A stretch of 64,000 nt of DNA from Paraburkholderia tuberum STM678 (lineage in GTDB: Bacteria > Pseudomonadota > Gammaproteobacteria > Burkholderiales > Burkholderiaceae), in contig NZ_CADFGP010000026.1 in NCBI RefSeq assembly GCF_902833905.1, positions 47,065-111,064 on the forward strand, in the 5' to 3' direction. This document shows, piece after piece, positions 7,803 to 17,069 of the stretch. A model generated the notes under the pieces. That model was given only the letters and a program-made list of their open reading frames with translations, was not told the DNA's origin and did not search any database. The stretch's first letter is position 1; each line of letters opens with the position of its first letter. Made by a program: the position numbers and the translations under genes.

Positions 7803-7841
7803 AAGCCGAAAAAAAACCCGCCAGGGCGAACCTCGGCGGGT
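7803..7841 (-). terminator. Intrinsic terminator after rplY
   Basis: Read on the reverse strand, ACCCGCC (7841-7835) pairs with GGCGGGT (7822-7816) and is followed by an eight-base T-run (7816-7809). It ends rplY transcription before pth. Confidence 0.8.
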
Positions 7842-7902
7842 CACATCGACCGTTTCATAGGAAACGGATCGAGAGGATTGCTTGCTTCGAACCGGAAGGC
7901 TC

Positions 7903-8520
7903 TTAAGCAGCCGGCGTTTCGCCACCTTCAGCAGCAGCAGCGTCTTCAGCGATTGCGCCAGCCGGGATCGTTGCAGCAGCGACCACCGGGTTTTCCGCGT
8001 CGACGTGGGCCACGAGCGCCACACCTGCCGGCAACGGGATGTCCTTCGCGTGAACCGATTGACCTGCTTCGATCTTCGCGAGGTCGACTTCGATGAACTC
8101 CGGCAGTGCCGACGGCAAGCACTCGATTTCGATTTCGTTGAGGATGTGCGAAATCACCGCGCTCGACAGCTTCACTGCCGGGTTGGTTTCCTGGTTCAAG
8201 AAGTGCAGCGGCACCTTGGTGTGCAGCTTCTTCGTCGCGTCGACGCGCTGGAAGTCCACGTGCAGCACGAGCTGACGGAACGGGTGGTATTGCACGTCGC
8301 GCAGCAGAACCTGTTGCGACTTGCCTGCCACTTCCAGATCGAGGATCGACGAGTGGAAAACTTCTTTCTTCAGCGCGTGCCACAGGGCGTTGTGATCGAG
8401 TTCGATCAGTTGCGTGTCAGCGCCGGCGCCATAAACGATACCCGGGGTCTTGCCCGAGTTACGCAGGCGGCGGCTCGCACCCGTACCTTGCAGGGAACGC
8501 TCGAAAGCGACTACTTTCAT
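7903..8520 (-). CDS. rplY: 50S ribosomal protein L25/general stress protein Ctc
   Basis: 205 residues from the ATG at 8520 (MKVVAFERSLQGTGASRRLR). The N-terminal ~95 residues are the L25 domain that binds 5S rRNA (SRRLRNSGKTPGIVYG is typical). The remainder is the beta-rich TL5/CTC extension, ending in an Ala/Glu-rich tail. The upstream extension of the frame to 8580 lacks homology to the family. prs lies upstream on the same strand, the conserved prs-rplY-pth order. Confidence 0.96.
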   Translation of the reverse strand: MKVVAFERSLQGTGASRRLRNSGKTPGIVYGAGADTQLIELDHNALWHALKKEVFHSSILDLEVAGKSQQVLLRDVQYHPFRQLVLHVDFQRVDATKKLHTKVPLHFLNQETNPAVKLSSAVISHILNEIEIECLPSALPEFIEVDLAKIEAGQSVHAKDIPLPAGVALVAHVDAENPVVAAATIPAGAIAEDAAAAEGGETPAA

Positions 8521-8683
8521 GTTGAATCTCCAATGCACTGCCCGCGACCAGGCAGTAAAAACAGGGCCTCGAAGCCGCAATGGCTGAGGCCCAGGATAGC
8601 GGCAAGAACCTTCGTTCGTTCATGCCGATTGTGCAAAAACGCCGCGTGTCGCGTGAAGCGGTACGCGGTGTCTTCGCAAATGC

Positions 8684-9640
8684 TTAACTCTCAGCGAACA
8701 GCGACATCACCGAATCGCCGCGGCGGATGCGCGAGAACGTTTCGGCGAGCAAACCGGCGCTCGTCAGCGAACGGATCTTCGCGCACGAACGGGCTTCTTC
8801 GCCGAGCGGAATCGTGTCCGTGACAACGAGTTCGTCGAGTGCGGAAGCGGCAATACGCTCACCCGCGCCGCCCGACAGAACCGGGTGGGTGGCGTACGCG
8901 AATACCTGCTTCGCGCCGCGTTCCTTCAGAACCTGCGCGGCCTTGCACAGCGTGCCAGCCGTGTCGACCATGTCGTCCATGATCACGCAGGTGCGGCCTT
9001 CGACTTCACCGATGATGTTCATCACTTCGGCGACGTTCGCCTTCGGGCGACGCTTGTCGATGATCGCGAGATCGCAATTGAGTTGCTTCGCCAATGCACG
9101 GGCGCGGACCACACCGCCGACGTCCGGCGAAACTACCATCAGGTTGTCGTAGTTCTGCTTGCGCAGATCCCCGAGCAGCACCGGCGTTGCGTAGATGTTG
9201 TCGACCGGGATGTCGAAGAAGCCTTGAATCTGGTCGGCGTGCAGATCCATCGTGATGATCCGCTCGACGCCGGCGATTTCCAGCATGTTCGCCACGACCT
9301 TAGCCGAGATGGCGACTCGCGCCGAACGCGGGCGACGATCCTGACGGGCATAACCGAAGTAGGGGATGGCTGCGGTGATCCGGCCTGCGGATGCGCGCTT
9401 GAGCGCATCGACCATGATCATCAGTTCCATCAGATTGTCGTTAGTCGGTGCGCACGTGGATTGCAGGACGAAGACATCCTTGCCGCGCACGTTTTCCTGA
9501 ATCTCGACTTGGATTTCACCGTCCGAGAAACGGCTAACCATTGCTTTGCCGAGGGGAATACCGAGGTTTTTGACGACTTCCTGTGCAAGCGCGGGATTTG
9601 CGTTGCCAGTAAAAACCATCAGGCCGTCATGGCTGCTCAT
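8684..9640 (-). CDS. prs: Ribose-phosphate pyrophosphokinase
   Basis: 318 residues. It makes PRPP from ribose-5-phosphate and ATP for purine, pyrimidine, histidine and NAD synthesis. Seen are ALAQEVVKNLGIPLG at the start, PYFGYARQDR, VVSPDVGGVVRARALAKQL, and the PRPP-binding DDMVDTAGTLCKAAQVL. The length equals the E. coli enzyme within a few residues. A tRNA-Gln gene and ispE lie just upstream on the same strand, probably in one transcription unit. Confidence 0.97.
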   Translation of the reverse strand: MSSHDGLMVFTGNANPALAQEVVKNLGIPLGKAMVSRFSDGEIQVEIQENVRGKDVFVLQSTCAPTNDNLMELMIMVDALKRASAGRITAAIPYFGYARQDRRPRSARVAISAKVVANMLEIAGVERIITMDLHADQIQGFFDIPVDNIYATPVLLGDLRKQNYDNLMVVSPDVGGVVRARALAKQLNCDLAIIDKRRPKANVAEVMNIIGEVEGRTCVIMDDMVDTAGTLCKAAQVLKERGAKQVFAYATHPVLSGGAGERIAASALDELVVTDTIPLGEEARSCAKIRSLTSAGLLAETFSRIRRGDSVMSLFAES

Positions 9641-9702
9641 CGTGCACCTACTTCAGGCTGGGGGCGGGAGAAATGCGAACTACAGCGAACTACGAGAATT
9701 TT

Positions 9703-9779
9703 TGGCAGGGGAGAAAGGATTCGAACCTTTGCATGCCGGAATCAAAATCCGGTGCCTTAACCAGCTTGGCGACTCCCCT
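9703..9779 (-). tRNA. tRNA-Gln (anticodon UUG)
   Basis: On the reverse strand the cloverleaf reads: acceptor AGGGGAG (9779-9773) pairing with CTCCCCT, D-arm GCCAAGCTGGTTAAGGC, anticodon stem CCGGA/TCCGG around the loop with TTG, T-arm AAAGGTTCGAATCCTTT, discriminator G and an encoded CCA at 9705-9703. The body closely matches E. coli tRNA-Gln. It sits between ispE and prs and is probably processed from their transcript. Confidence 0.96.
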
Positions 9780-9831
9780 ACACTAACTTTGAGCTCCGCC
9801 GAACGTGGAGTTTCGTTCGACGATGCAAAAC

Positions 9832-10713
9832 TTATGACGCGAAAGCAAAGAGTGGATGCTGATCCAAGCCCGCTGCTACTGCACTGTTCCACTCGCCGGT
9901 CAGTTTGGCTTGCGCCGCTTCTGCTTCAGCTTTGCTACGGAACGCTGCAAAAACGCTGGCACCCGATCCGGACATCCGCGCTGGCGCGATGCTTTCAAAC
10001 CACCGCAACACTTGCGCTACTTCCGCGTACTTTCCTACGACAACTTGCTGCATGTCATTCCGGCCGAAGCTTTCTGGCCATCCAGTGTTGCAGCTGTGTT
10101 CTGCAGGAAAGTCCGTAATTTTGAGGGGCTTTGTATCTCTTGTCAACGCTTTTTCGGAAAAAATCGCTGCAGTCGGAACCTGCACCCTCGGCGTCACTAC
10201 CAGGAAGTAACGCGGCGGCAATTGTACAACGTCCAATGATTCTCCGACACCCTCTGCAAACGCATTTTTTCCAAATACGAAGAAAGGCACGTCCGCGCCG
10301 AGTTTCAACGCAAGATCCTGCAACTCCTGACGTGGCAGATCGAGCTTCCACAGGCGATTGAGCGCGAGCAGCGTCGTCGCCGCATCGGAACTGCCGCCGC
10401 CGAGGCCCGCGCCCATCGGCAGGCGCTTGTCGATTTCGATATCGACGCCTTCGCGGGAGCCCGTATGTACCTTCAGCAACGTCGCGGCGCGTACGGTCAG
10501 GTCATGCTCGGGTGGCACGTCGGCGATTTCGGTGCGGCGCGTGATGAAACCGTCGTCGCGTCGCGTGAAGTGCAGCGTGTCGCCCCAGTCAAGCAACTGG
10601 AAGACCGTCTGCAGCGTGTGATAACCATCCGGCCGACGGCCGGTGATGTGCAGGAAGAGATTGAGTTTCGCTGGCGCGAGACAGTCGCGCAGCGAATTGC
10701 TTGTTTCGATCAT
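9832..10713 (-). CDS. ispE: 4-diphosphocytidyl-2-C-methyl-D-erythritol kinase IspE
   Basis: 293 residues of the GHMP kinase superfamily. It phosphorylates CDP-methylerythritol in the MEP isoprenoid pathway. Seen are PAKLNLFLHITGRRPDGYH at the N-terminus, the GHMP ATP loop PMGAGLGGGSSDAATTL near residue 100, and SGSGASVFAAF near residue 255. It is followed by tRNA-Gln and prs, and preceded by lolB, as in other Burkholderiales. Confidence 0.96.
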   Translation of the reverse strand: MIETSNSLRDCLAPAKLNLFLHITGRRPDGYHTLQTVFQLLDWGDTLHFTRRDDGFITRRTEIADVPPEHDLTVRAATLLKVHTGSREGVDIEIDKRLPMGAGLGGGSSDAATTLLALNRLWKLDLPRQELQDLALKLGADVPFFVFGKNAFAEGVGESLDVVQLPPRYFLVVTPRVQVPTAAIFSEKALTRDTKPLKITDFPAEHSCNTGWPESFGRNDMQQVVVGKYAEVAQVLRWFESIAPARMSGSGASVFAAFRSKAEAEAAQAKLTGEWNSAVAAGLDQHPLFAFAS

Positions 10714-10801
10714 GAGTGAAGGCTACATGCGCCACGGTGGCGCCAAACGGGTAGCAAGGTTACGTGAGCGGATGCTGGACAAAAGGCCCAGCAAGAACGA
10801 C

Positions 10802-11434
10802 TCACTGATCCAGCACGAGCTTGATGTCGAGTGGCGGCTCCGAGCGGCTCAGATTGAGGCGCTTCACGCCGGTGGCTGGCGCATCGGCATAGGCCACATA
10901 GTCGATCGTCCAGCCGTCCTGGGTGATCTGCTTCAGGCGCGACGGTTGCTCCGGATCCTTCTCGGTCTTCGCGCGCGAAGTCGGCGCCGGCGACGGTTGC
11001 AGCCAGTAGCGCAACCCTTCGACCGGCAGCGTGAAGCCGAGCGCGTTCTGCATCAGCGTCGACACGTTATCGGCGGTGAGCGGCTGGCGGTTCGGCAATT
11101 CGAGCGTGGCCGAAGCCGGCGACGAAGTCACGATGGCCAGCGTCTGGCCAAGCGGATTGCGCAACTGCAGCGTGACGGTGTCGCCCGTTTCCTGCCACGA
11201 GAAATTGCCGTAAGCGTTGCGCTGCTGGCCGTTCTGATCGTTGTATTGGATCGCGAAGCGGCCCTGATACGAGCGGCTCGTCTGCGCGGTGACTTCGGTG
11301 GCGGCGTTCGACGTGGACGGCCCCTGCGGCTTCACCGACGCGCAGCCGGCCAGCGCGACAACCGCCGCCGCCGCGAAACCAACCGCGCTGCCGCGAGGCG
11401 CCCTGGAAAAAGAAATCAAACGGGAAAGACGCAT
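10802..11434 (-). CDS. lolB: Outer-membrane lipoprotein insertion factor LolB
   Basis: 210 residues from the ATG at 11434. A lipoprotein signal ends in the lipobox LAGC, followed by ASVKPQG. The mature part has the LolB features RFAIQYNDQNGQQRNAYGNFSW and LRNPLGQTLA. LolB accepts lipoproteins from LolA and inserts them into the outer membrane. Its start overlaps the stop of the TPR gene (TGATG), so the two are translationally coupled. The longer frame up to 11551 runs through the TPR gene and is not the start. Confidence 0.92.
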   Translation of the reverse strand: MRLSRLISFSRAPRGSAVGFAAAAVVALAGCASVKPQGPSTSNAATEVTAQTSRSYQGRFAIQYNDQNGQQRNAYGNFSWQETGDTVTLQLRNPLGQTLAIVTSSPASATLELPNRQPLTADNVSTLMQNALGFTLPVEGLRYWLQPSPAPTSRAKTEKDPEQPSRLKQITQDGWTIDYVAYADAPATGVKRLNLSRSEPPLDIKLVLDQ

Positions 11435-13275
11435 CAAAGGTTGTTTACCTGAAGACGTTGCAACGTTTTGACGAGCGTCTCGTTGTCGGGTTCGAGCTTG
11501 CGAGCCTCGCGAAACGCGGCGCGCGCCTGTTCCTGCTCGCCGGCCTTCCACAGCACTTCGCCGAGGTGCGCGCCGATTTCCGCGTTCGGCTGGAGGCTGT
11601 ATGCCTTGCGCAGCAGCTTGATCGCATCGGCCGTGTCACCCATCCGGTACTTGACCCAGCCGACGCTGTCCATGATGAACGCATCGTTCGGTGCGAGCGC
11701 CGAGGCCTTCTCGACCAGCTTGTCCGCCTCTGGCAGGCGCTGGTTGCGATCTGCGAGCGAATAGCCGAGCGCGTTATACGCCTGCGGATTGTCCGGCTGC
11801 GTCTGGATCAGCTTGCGCAGCTGCGCTTCCATGATGTCGTAATGGCCGGTTTTCTCGGCGGCCATCGCGTAGTCGTAGGTGAGGTCGGGGTCGTCGGGAA
11901 AGTTCGCCGTGGCTTGCTGCAGACGCGCTTCGGCCTCCGGGTAGCGCTTCGCGTCGAACAGGATCGCCGCATCGGTGCGCGCAATCAGCGCCACATCACG
12001 CGGATCGGAGGTCTGCAAGTTGGAAAGCAACTGGCGCGCCTCCTCGGTCTTGCCCTGTTTCGCGAGCAGTTGCGCGCGGGTAATCTGCGCGGCCAGGTAT
12101 TGTTGACTCGCTGGCGAGATCTTGTTCAGCCAGTCGCTCGCGGCCGCCTCATTCTTCTGTTCGAGCGCTAGCTGCGCGAGGTAGATGTAGGCCTGGCCCG
12201 CATCGACACCCGGCGTCTTCTCGGCCTGCTGCGCGTACTGCACCAGATACGTCTGCGCTTCGGGGAGATTCTTCTGCTGGATCTTGATCAGCGCGAGGGC
12301 CATCAGCGGTGTCAAGTCGTTGGGGTTTGCCTTGCGCATGAGTTCGAACTGCTTCTGCGCGTCGTCGAGACGGTCGCTGGCAAGATACATCTGCGCCAGC
12401 GCGAGCCGTGCGTCATGCGATTTCGGATTCTGCTGCACGTACTTTTCGAGCGACGCGATGCCTTCCTTGCGCTCCTCCGGACCCATTTGCGACAGCATCA
12501 ACGCCGCCGGCAGATAGTCGGGCTTGATCGTGAGCGCCTGCTCGAGCGACTTGTGCGCGCCCGGCGCGTCGTCGGCCAGCAACTGCTGACGCGCGAGGGC
12601 CAGTTGCGCCTCCGGCCGGTTCATGTCGTTCTTCAGCAGGTCCTGCAACACGTGCAGGCCACCGACGCGGTTCGGGCCGCGCGACAACAGCAGTTGCAGC
12701 GCGAGGATCGCGCTGCCGCGATTTTCCTCGGGTACCTTCGCCAGTTCTTGCGACAGGATTTGCGACGCATCGTCGGGCTTGCCAGACAGCACGAGCAACG
12801 ACGCGTCGAGCTGGGCGGCGCGTTCCGAACTCGGCGCGTACTGTTGCCACAGTTGCGCGGCGGCGAGCGCGTCCGACGGGCTCTGCGCCGCCAGCGCTAT
12901 TTCGGTGGCGCGTTGCGCCATGCGCGGGTCGTGAGTGTCGCGCGCGAGCGCGAGGTAGGTCTGATAGGCCGGTGCCGGCTGGTCGCGCTGCAGCGCGATC
13001 TCGGCGGCCAGCACCTGGAAGACGATCTGGCTCGACAGCGGTACGCCGGGCAGCGACTTTTCGTCTTCAGGTGTTGCCGGACCCAGCGGGTCCGGCATCG
13101 TGACCGACGTGTCGTCGGAATCCGGCGACGGGTCCTGCGCATGCGCGGGCACGGCGGCCAGCGCACACAATCCGAGCGCGGCCGCACCGAGCATCCGGCG
13201 AGCGGACACGGCGAGCGGCACGTTGGACACGCGCGCGCGGCGCTTTGATAGCAGCTTCACGAAGGACACGTTCAT
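11434..13275 (-). CDS. Exported tetratricopeptide-repeat protein
   Basis: 613 residues. An N-terminal signal segment (residues ~28-46, LGAAALGLCALAAVPAHAQ) predicts export to the periplasm. The rest is a long array of TPR-like helices, clearest near the C-terminus (PQAYNALGYSLADRNQRLPEA, then DSVGWVKYRMGDTADAIKLL). Many betaproteobacteria carry this gene in front of lolB. The role is unknown; a scaffold for envelope assembly is a reasonable inference. It is divergent from mutM. Confidence 0.85.
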   Translation of the reverse strand: MNVSFVKLLSKRRARVSNVPLAVSARRMLGAAALGLCALAAVPAHAQDPSPDSDDTSVTMPDPLGPATPEDEKSLPGVPLSSQIVFQVLAAEIALQRDQPAPAYQTYLALARDTHDPRMAQRATEIALAAQSPSDALAAAQLWQQYAPSSERAAQLDASLLVLSGKPDDASQILSQELAKVPEENRGSAILALQLLLSRGPNRVGGLHVLQDLLKNDMNRPEAQLALARQQLLADDAPGAHKSLEQALTIKPDYLPAALMLSQMGPEERKEGIASLEKYVQQNPKSHDARLALAQMYLASDRLDDAQKQFELMRKANPNDLTPLMALALIKIQQKNLPEAQTYLVQYAQQAEKTPGVDAGQAYIYLAQLALEQKNEAAASDWLNKISPASQQYLAAQITRAQLLAKQGKTEEARQLLSNLQTSDPRDVALIARTDAAILFDAKRYPEAEARLQQATANFPDDPDLTYDYAMAAEKTGHYDIMEAQLRKLIQTQPDNPQAYNALGYSLADRNQRLPEADKLVEKASALAPNDAFIMDSVGWVKYRMGDTADAIKLLRKAYSLQPNAEIGAHLGEVLWKAGEQEQARAAFREARKLEPDNETLVKTLQRLQVNNL

Positions 13276-13300
13276 GGAAATCCGTTCAATGTTTCAGTCG

Positions 13301-13322
13301 ATTGTAACGCGCTCGCTACAAT
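13301..13322. promoter_or_regulatory. Divergent promoter pair: TACAAT -10 boxes on both strands
   Basis: ATTGTA (13301-13306) and TACAAT (13317-13322) form an inverted repeat with a ten-base spacer. Each arm reads as a TACAAT -10 box, one for mutM rightward (about 34-base leader) and one for the TPR gene leftward (about 19-base leader). No good -35 is seen for either. Confidence 0.4.
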
Positions 13323-13362
13323 ACGCGCACAACCACTCACGCAAGTAGCAGACCAATCAGCC

Positions 13363-14193
13363 ATGCCAGAGTTGCCAGAAGTCGAGGTTACCCGACGGGG
13401 GATCGAACCGTATGTGTCCGGGCGCAAGGTTGAGCGCGTCGACGTGCGGACGGCCGCGCTGCGCTGGCCAATTCCGGCCGACCTTGCGAAAACCTTGCGC
13501 GGCCACGTGGTGCGCAAAGTCGAGCGACGCGGCAAGTATTTGCTGTTCGAAATCGACGCTGGGTGGTTCATCGTCCACCTCGGCATGACGGGCACGTTGC
13601 GCGTTCTGCGTCATGTGCCGCATCCGCCTGCCGCGGCGAAGCACGATCATGTCGACTGGATCTTCGACGACTTTATCCTGCGCTATCGTGATCCCCGCCG
13701 CTTCGGCGCGGTGCTATGGCATCCGCGCGAAGCAGGCGACATCCTCGAACATCCGCTGCTCGCGAGCCTTGGCGTCGAGCCTTTCTCGCCGGCTTTTTCG
13801 GGCGCGCTGATGCATCGGTTGACGCGCGGGCGCAAGGTGTCGGTGAAGCAGGCGCTGCTGGCGGGGGACATCGTGGTCGGCGTGGGCAATATCTACGCGT
13901 CGGAGAGTCTGTTTCGCGCGGGCATCCGGCCGACCACCGCGGCGCGCCGCGTGTCGCTCGTGCGTTATGAACTGCTGGCCGATGCCGTGCGCGTGACGCT
14001 CGCCGCCGCGATCGACAAGGGCGGCAGCACGCTGCGCGATTTCGTCGGCAGCGACGGCGAAAGCGGCTATTTTCAGCTCGACTACTTCGTCTATGATCGC
14101 GCGGGCCTGCCATGCCGCGTGTGTGGAACGCCAATCAAACAGATCGTGCAGGGGCAACGCTCCACGTACTTCTGTCCCACTTGCCAGCGCTAG
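13363..14193 (+). CDS. mutM: Formamidopyrimidine-DNA glycosylase MutM (Fpg)
   Basis: 276 residues. It excises 8-oxoguanine and nicks the abasic site. The N-terminus PELPEVEVTRRGIEP supplies the catalytic Pro2 and Glu3. The helix-two-turn-helix region includes GVGNIYASESLFRAGIRP. The C-terminal zinc finger is CRVCGTPIKQIVQGQ with CPTC. mutY starts seven bases after its stop, so the two genes of the oxidised-guanine (GO) repair system are adjacent and probably cotranscribed. Confidence 0.97.
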   Translation: MPELPEVEVTRRGIEPYVSGRKVERVDVRTAALRWPIPADLAKTLRGHVVRKVERRGKYLLFEIDAGWFIVHLGMTGTLRVLRHVPHPPAAAKHDHVDWIFDDFILRYRDPRRFGAVLWHPREAGDILEHPLLASLGVEPFSPAFSGALMHRLTRGRKVSVKQALLAGDIVVGVGNIYASESLFRAGIRPTTAARRVSLVRYELLADAVRVTLAAAIDKGGSTLRDFVGSDGESGYFQLDYFVYDRAGLPCRVCGTPIKQIVQGQRSTYFCPTCQR

Positions 14194-14200
14194 ATTCTCG

Positions 14201-15334
14201 ATGCCTTCCCGCCTGACCCCAACGACCGGCGCGCGCTCCAGCGCGTCCGACACCACGCCCGCGTTTGCGCCGATGCCCGAGTTTTCCGCGCGGCTGATCG
14301 CGTGGCAGCGGCAGCACGGCCGCCACGATCTGCCGTGGCAGAACACGCGCGATCCGTATCGCATCTGGCTGTCCGAGATCATGCTGCAGCAGACTCAGGT
14401 GTCGACGGTGATTCCGTACTACGCGAAATTTCTCGCGCGTTTCCCGGATGTCGCCGCGCTCGCCGCCGCGCCGTCCGATGACGTGATGGCGCTGTGGGCC
14501 GGCCTCGGCTACTACACGCGCGCGCGCAATCTGCATCGCTGCGCGCAGGTCGTCGTCGAGCAGCATGGCGGCGCGTTTCCCGCGTCGGTCGATCAGCTCG
14601 CCGAGTTGCCCGGCATTGGCCGCTCGACGGCCGCGGCGATCGCGTCGTTCGCGTTCGGCGCGCGCGCGACGATTCTCGACGGCAACGTGAAGCGCGTGCT
14701 CGCGCGCGTATTCGGCGTCGAAGGCTTTCCGGGCGAGAAGAAAGTCGAGAACGCAATGTGGACGCTCGCGGAGTCACTGCTGCCGTCGAATGCGTCGAAC
14801 GCGGAGCTCAGCGGGTACACGCAGGGCTTGATGGATCTCGGCGCGACATTGTGCGTGCGCGGCAAACCCCATTGCTCGCGCTGTCCGTTCGCGCCGGACT
14901 GCGTTGCCAACGTCACCGGACGTCAACGTGAATTGCCGACCGCGCGCCCGAAGAAAACGGTGCCGACACGCCGTACGTGGATGCTGCTGCTGCGCGACGG
15001 CAATGCGGTGATGCTCGAGCGGCGTCCGCCGTCGGGCATCTGGGGTGGTCTGTGGAGTTTGCCCGAAGCTGCCGACGAAGCATCGCTGGCCGAGCGGGCG
15101 CGCGCGTTCGGCGGCGACGGCGAAGTGTCCGCGCTCGCGTCGTTCTCACACGTATTCACGCATTTCAAGCTCGATATCGAACCGCGGCTTGCGGAGTTCG
15201 ATCGCGGTGTCGGCGCCCTGGCCGCGCTCAACGATGCGGACACCGCATGGGTTGCGCTCAGCGATCTGGATTCGTTCGGCGTGCCGGCGCCGGTGCGCAA
15301 GCTGCTCGCCAGTCTGCATGGTTCGTTGCTCTAG
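14201..15334 (+). CDS. mutY: A/G-specific adenine glycosylase MutY
   Basis: 377 residues from the ATG at 14201. It removes adenine mispaired with 8-oxoguanine. Seen are WYxxxGRHDLPWQ-like entry residues, SEIMLQQTQVSTVIPYY, the helix-hairpin-helix LPGIGRSTAAAIASFAFG, and the 4Fe-4S motif CVRGKPHCSRCPFAPDC. A Nudix-like C-terminal domain follows (residues ~260-375). A second possible start is the ATG at 14273 (MPEFSARLIAW); the extra 24 residues are Ser/Thr-rich and not conserved. Confidence 0.95.
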   Translation: MPSRLTPTTGARSSASDTTPAFAPMPEFSARLIAWQRQHGRHDLPWQNTRDPYRIWLSEIMLQQTQVSTVIPYYAKFLARFPDVAALAAAPSDDVMALWAGLGYYTRARNLHRCAQVVVEQHGGAFPASVDQLAELPGIGRSTAAAIASFAFGARATILDGNVKRVLARVFGVEGFPGEKKVENAMWTLAESLLPSNASNAELSGYTQGLMDLGATLCVRGKPHCSRCPFAPDCVANVTGRQRELPTARPKKTVPTRRTWMLLLRDGNAVMLERRPPSGIWGGLWSLPEAADEASLAERARAFGGDGEVSALASFSHVFTHFKLDIEPRLAEFDRGVGALAALNDADTAWVALSDLDSFGVPAPVRKLLASLHGSLL

Positions 15335-15402
15335 CGGAATGGATCGGAGGTGCTGAGCGGGCGACTTGGGTCCGACGCGGCAGCCTTCACGACTTCAGGA
15401 TT

Positions 15403-16038
15403 TCACAGCAACTGATGCTGTTGCATGTAGTGATGCACGACGTCGATGCGCGCGCCGGCATCGGTTAATTCCATCAGCTTTTGCCGTGCGCGCAACGCGA
15501 TTGGCAGCACCTCGGCGAGACGGTTCGACACCCACGACGGATCGTCGAGCCGGAACGGCTCGGCGAACGGTAGGCTGTCCGGATCGCGTTCGCGGATCGT
15601 TGCGATGATCCGCTCGAGCACTTCCGCGCACGCGCCGAATTTGGCCAATAGCTCATTGCCCTCGAGCGGGAGATCATCGGCGAGCGGCTCGGCCATGCCG
15701 ACCAGCAGACCGCTCGCTTCGACGCGATGCGATAACAGACGAAAGCGCGTCGTGCCGCGCGCGCGAATCAGCAGCATGCCGAATGCATCGACGTCGCACT
15801 CGTCGATTTCGGCGAGACAGCCGATCGTTTCAGGTACCGAAGGTTCTTCCTCGCGCGCGACTTCCGCGCCGCTTTTCAGCATGCAAACGCCGAACGGTGT
15901 TTTTTCGCGCAGACAGTCGCGCGCCATGTCGAGGTAGCGCGCTTCGAAGATTTTGAGCGGCAGCAAGCCATCGGGAAATAGCACCGTATGCAGCGGAAAC
16001 AGCGGCAAATCGGCGTACACAGTAGGCGTAGAGGACAT
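15403..16038 (-). CDS. LON N-terminal (substrate-binding) domain protein
   Basis: 211 residues consisting of a Lon N-terminal-type domain without the ATPase or protease parts. LPLFPLHTVLFPDGLLPLKIFEARYLDM is the domain's hallmark opening, followed by PFGVCMLKSGAE and GCLAEIDECD. Such stand-alone proteins are common in proteobacteria and their role is unknown. It lies 40 bases downstream of rapZ on the same strand and may be cotranscribed. Confidence 0.88.
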   Translation of the reverse strand: MSSTPTVYADLPLFPLHTVLFPDGLLPLKIFEARYLDMARDCLREKTPFGVCMLKSGAEVAREEEPSVPETIGCLAEIDECDVDAFGMLLIRARGTTRFRLLSHRVEASGLLVGMAEPLADDLPLEGNELLAKFGACAEVLERIIATIRERDPDSLPFAEPFRLDDPSWVSNRLAEVLPIALRARQKLMELTDAGARIDVVHHYMQQHQLL

Positions 16039-16077
16039 GGCGCAACGCTTCGGGTTAAGGCCGCGCGATGCGGCCGG

Positions 16078-16971
16078 TTAAGCCACCAGCTTCGATGATT
16101 CGCCGACGTCGACCGGCGCATCGCGGTGCCGCACAATCACATTCGCCGATGTTGCGAGACGCGCGGCAAGCGTCTCCGCGATAAATACCGAGCGGTGCTG
16201 GCCGCCCGTGCAACCGATTGCGACGGTCAGGTAGCTGCGATTGTCGTCGCGGAAATGCGGCAGCCACTTGGACAGATACTTCTCGATGTCGTCGATCATC
16301 TCGTGGACGACCGGCTGCGCATCGAGAAAATCCATGACCGGTTTGTCGAGGCCGGTGAGCGGCCTCAATTCATGATCGTAGTATGGGTTCGGCAGCGTGC
16401 GTACGTCGAATACGAAATCCGCGTCGAGCGGTACGCCGCGCTTGAAGCCGAACGACTCGAACATCAGCACGAGCCCCGCGTCCTCCTGTTCGATGAAGCG
16501 CTTGACCCATGCGCGCAGCACGTTCGCGCGCAGATTGCTCGTGTCGATCTGATGGCCGAATTCGGCAAGTCCCGCGACCAGTTCGCGCTCGCGTTCGATC
16601 GCTTCGGCGAGCGACGTGAGCAGGCCAACGTCCGCGTCGTGCGCGGGCGAGCCGGACAGCGGATGGCGGCGACGCGTTTCGGAAAAGCGTTGAATCAGCG
16701 ACTGCGTGCTCGCGCTCAGGAACAGCACGCGCACGTCGTGCGAGCGCTTGAGGTCGCGGATCATCGCGGGCATTTCGTCGAGCGACGAACCGGAGCGCGC
16801 GTCGATCGCGACCGCGAGACGATCCTGGCCGTCCGCGGCGAGGTAGGTGGCGAGTTGCTGCAGGAAACGCGGCGGCAGATTATCGACGCAGTAATAACCC
16901 GCGTCTTCGAGCGCGTTCAGGGCAACCGATTTGCCGGAGCCGGAGATACCGGTGATCAGGATTATGCGCAT
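16078..16971 (-). CDS. rapZ: RNase adapter protein RapZ (YvcJ family)
   Basis: 297 residues from the ATG at 16971. The N-terminal P-loop GISGSGKSVALNALEDAGYYC is followed by VDNLPPRFL. The C-terminal domain has TLPNPYYDHELRPLTG and the metabolite-binding GCTGGQHRSV motif. In E. coli RapZ binds glucosamine-6-phosphate and guides RNase E to the small RNA GlmZ; whether this holds in betaproteobacteria is not shown here. It sits in the ptsN-hprK-rapZ order of the nitrogen PTS cluster. Confidence 0.94.
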   Translation of the reverse strand: MRIILITGISGSGKSVALNALEDAGYYCVDNLPPRFLQQLATYLAADGQDRLAVAIDARSGSSLDEMPAMIRDLKRSHDVRVLFLSASTQSLIQRFSETRRRHPLSGSPAHDADVGLLTSLAEAIERERELVAGLAEFGHQIDTSNLRANVLRAWVKRFIEQEDAGLVLMFESFGFKRGVPLDADFVFDVRTLPNPYYDHELRPLTGLDKPVMDFLDAQPVVHEMIDDIEKYLSKWLPHFRDDNRSYLTVAIGCTGGQHRSVFIAETLAARLATSANVIVRHRDAPVDVGESSKLVA

Positions 16972-17069
16972 GGAGTCGTCGAAAGCGTAGATTTCATCAT
17001 AGCATCTGGCCTCCATGCGCGTGCCCGCGGCCTGCCTTTTGCGGGCGCTTCGTGGCGCTGTGGCGGGCT

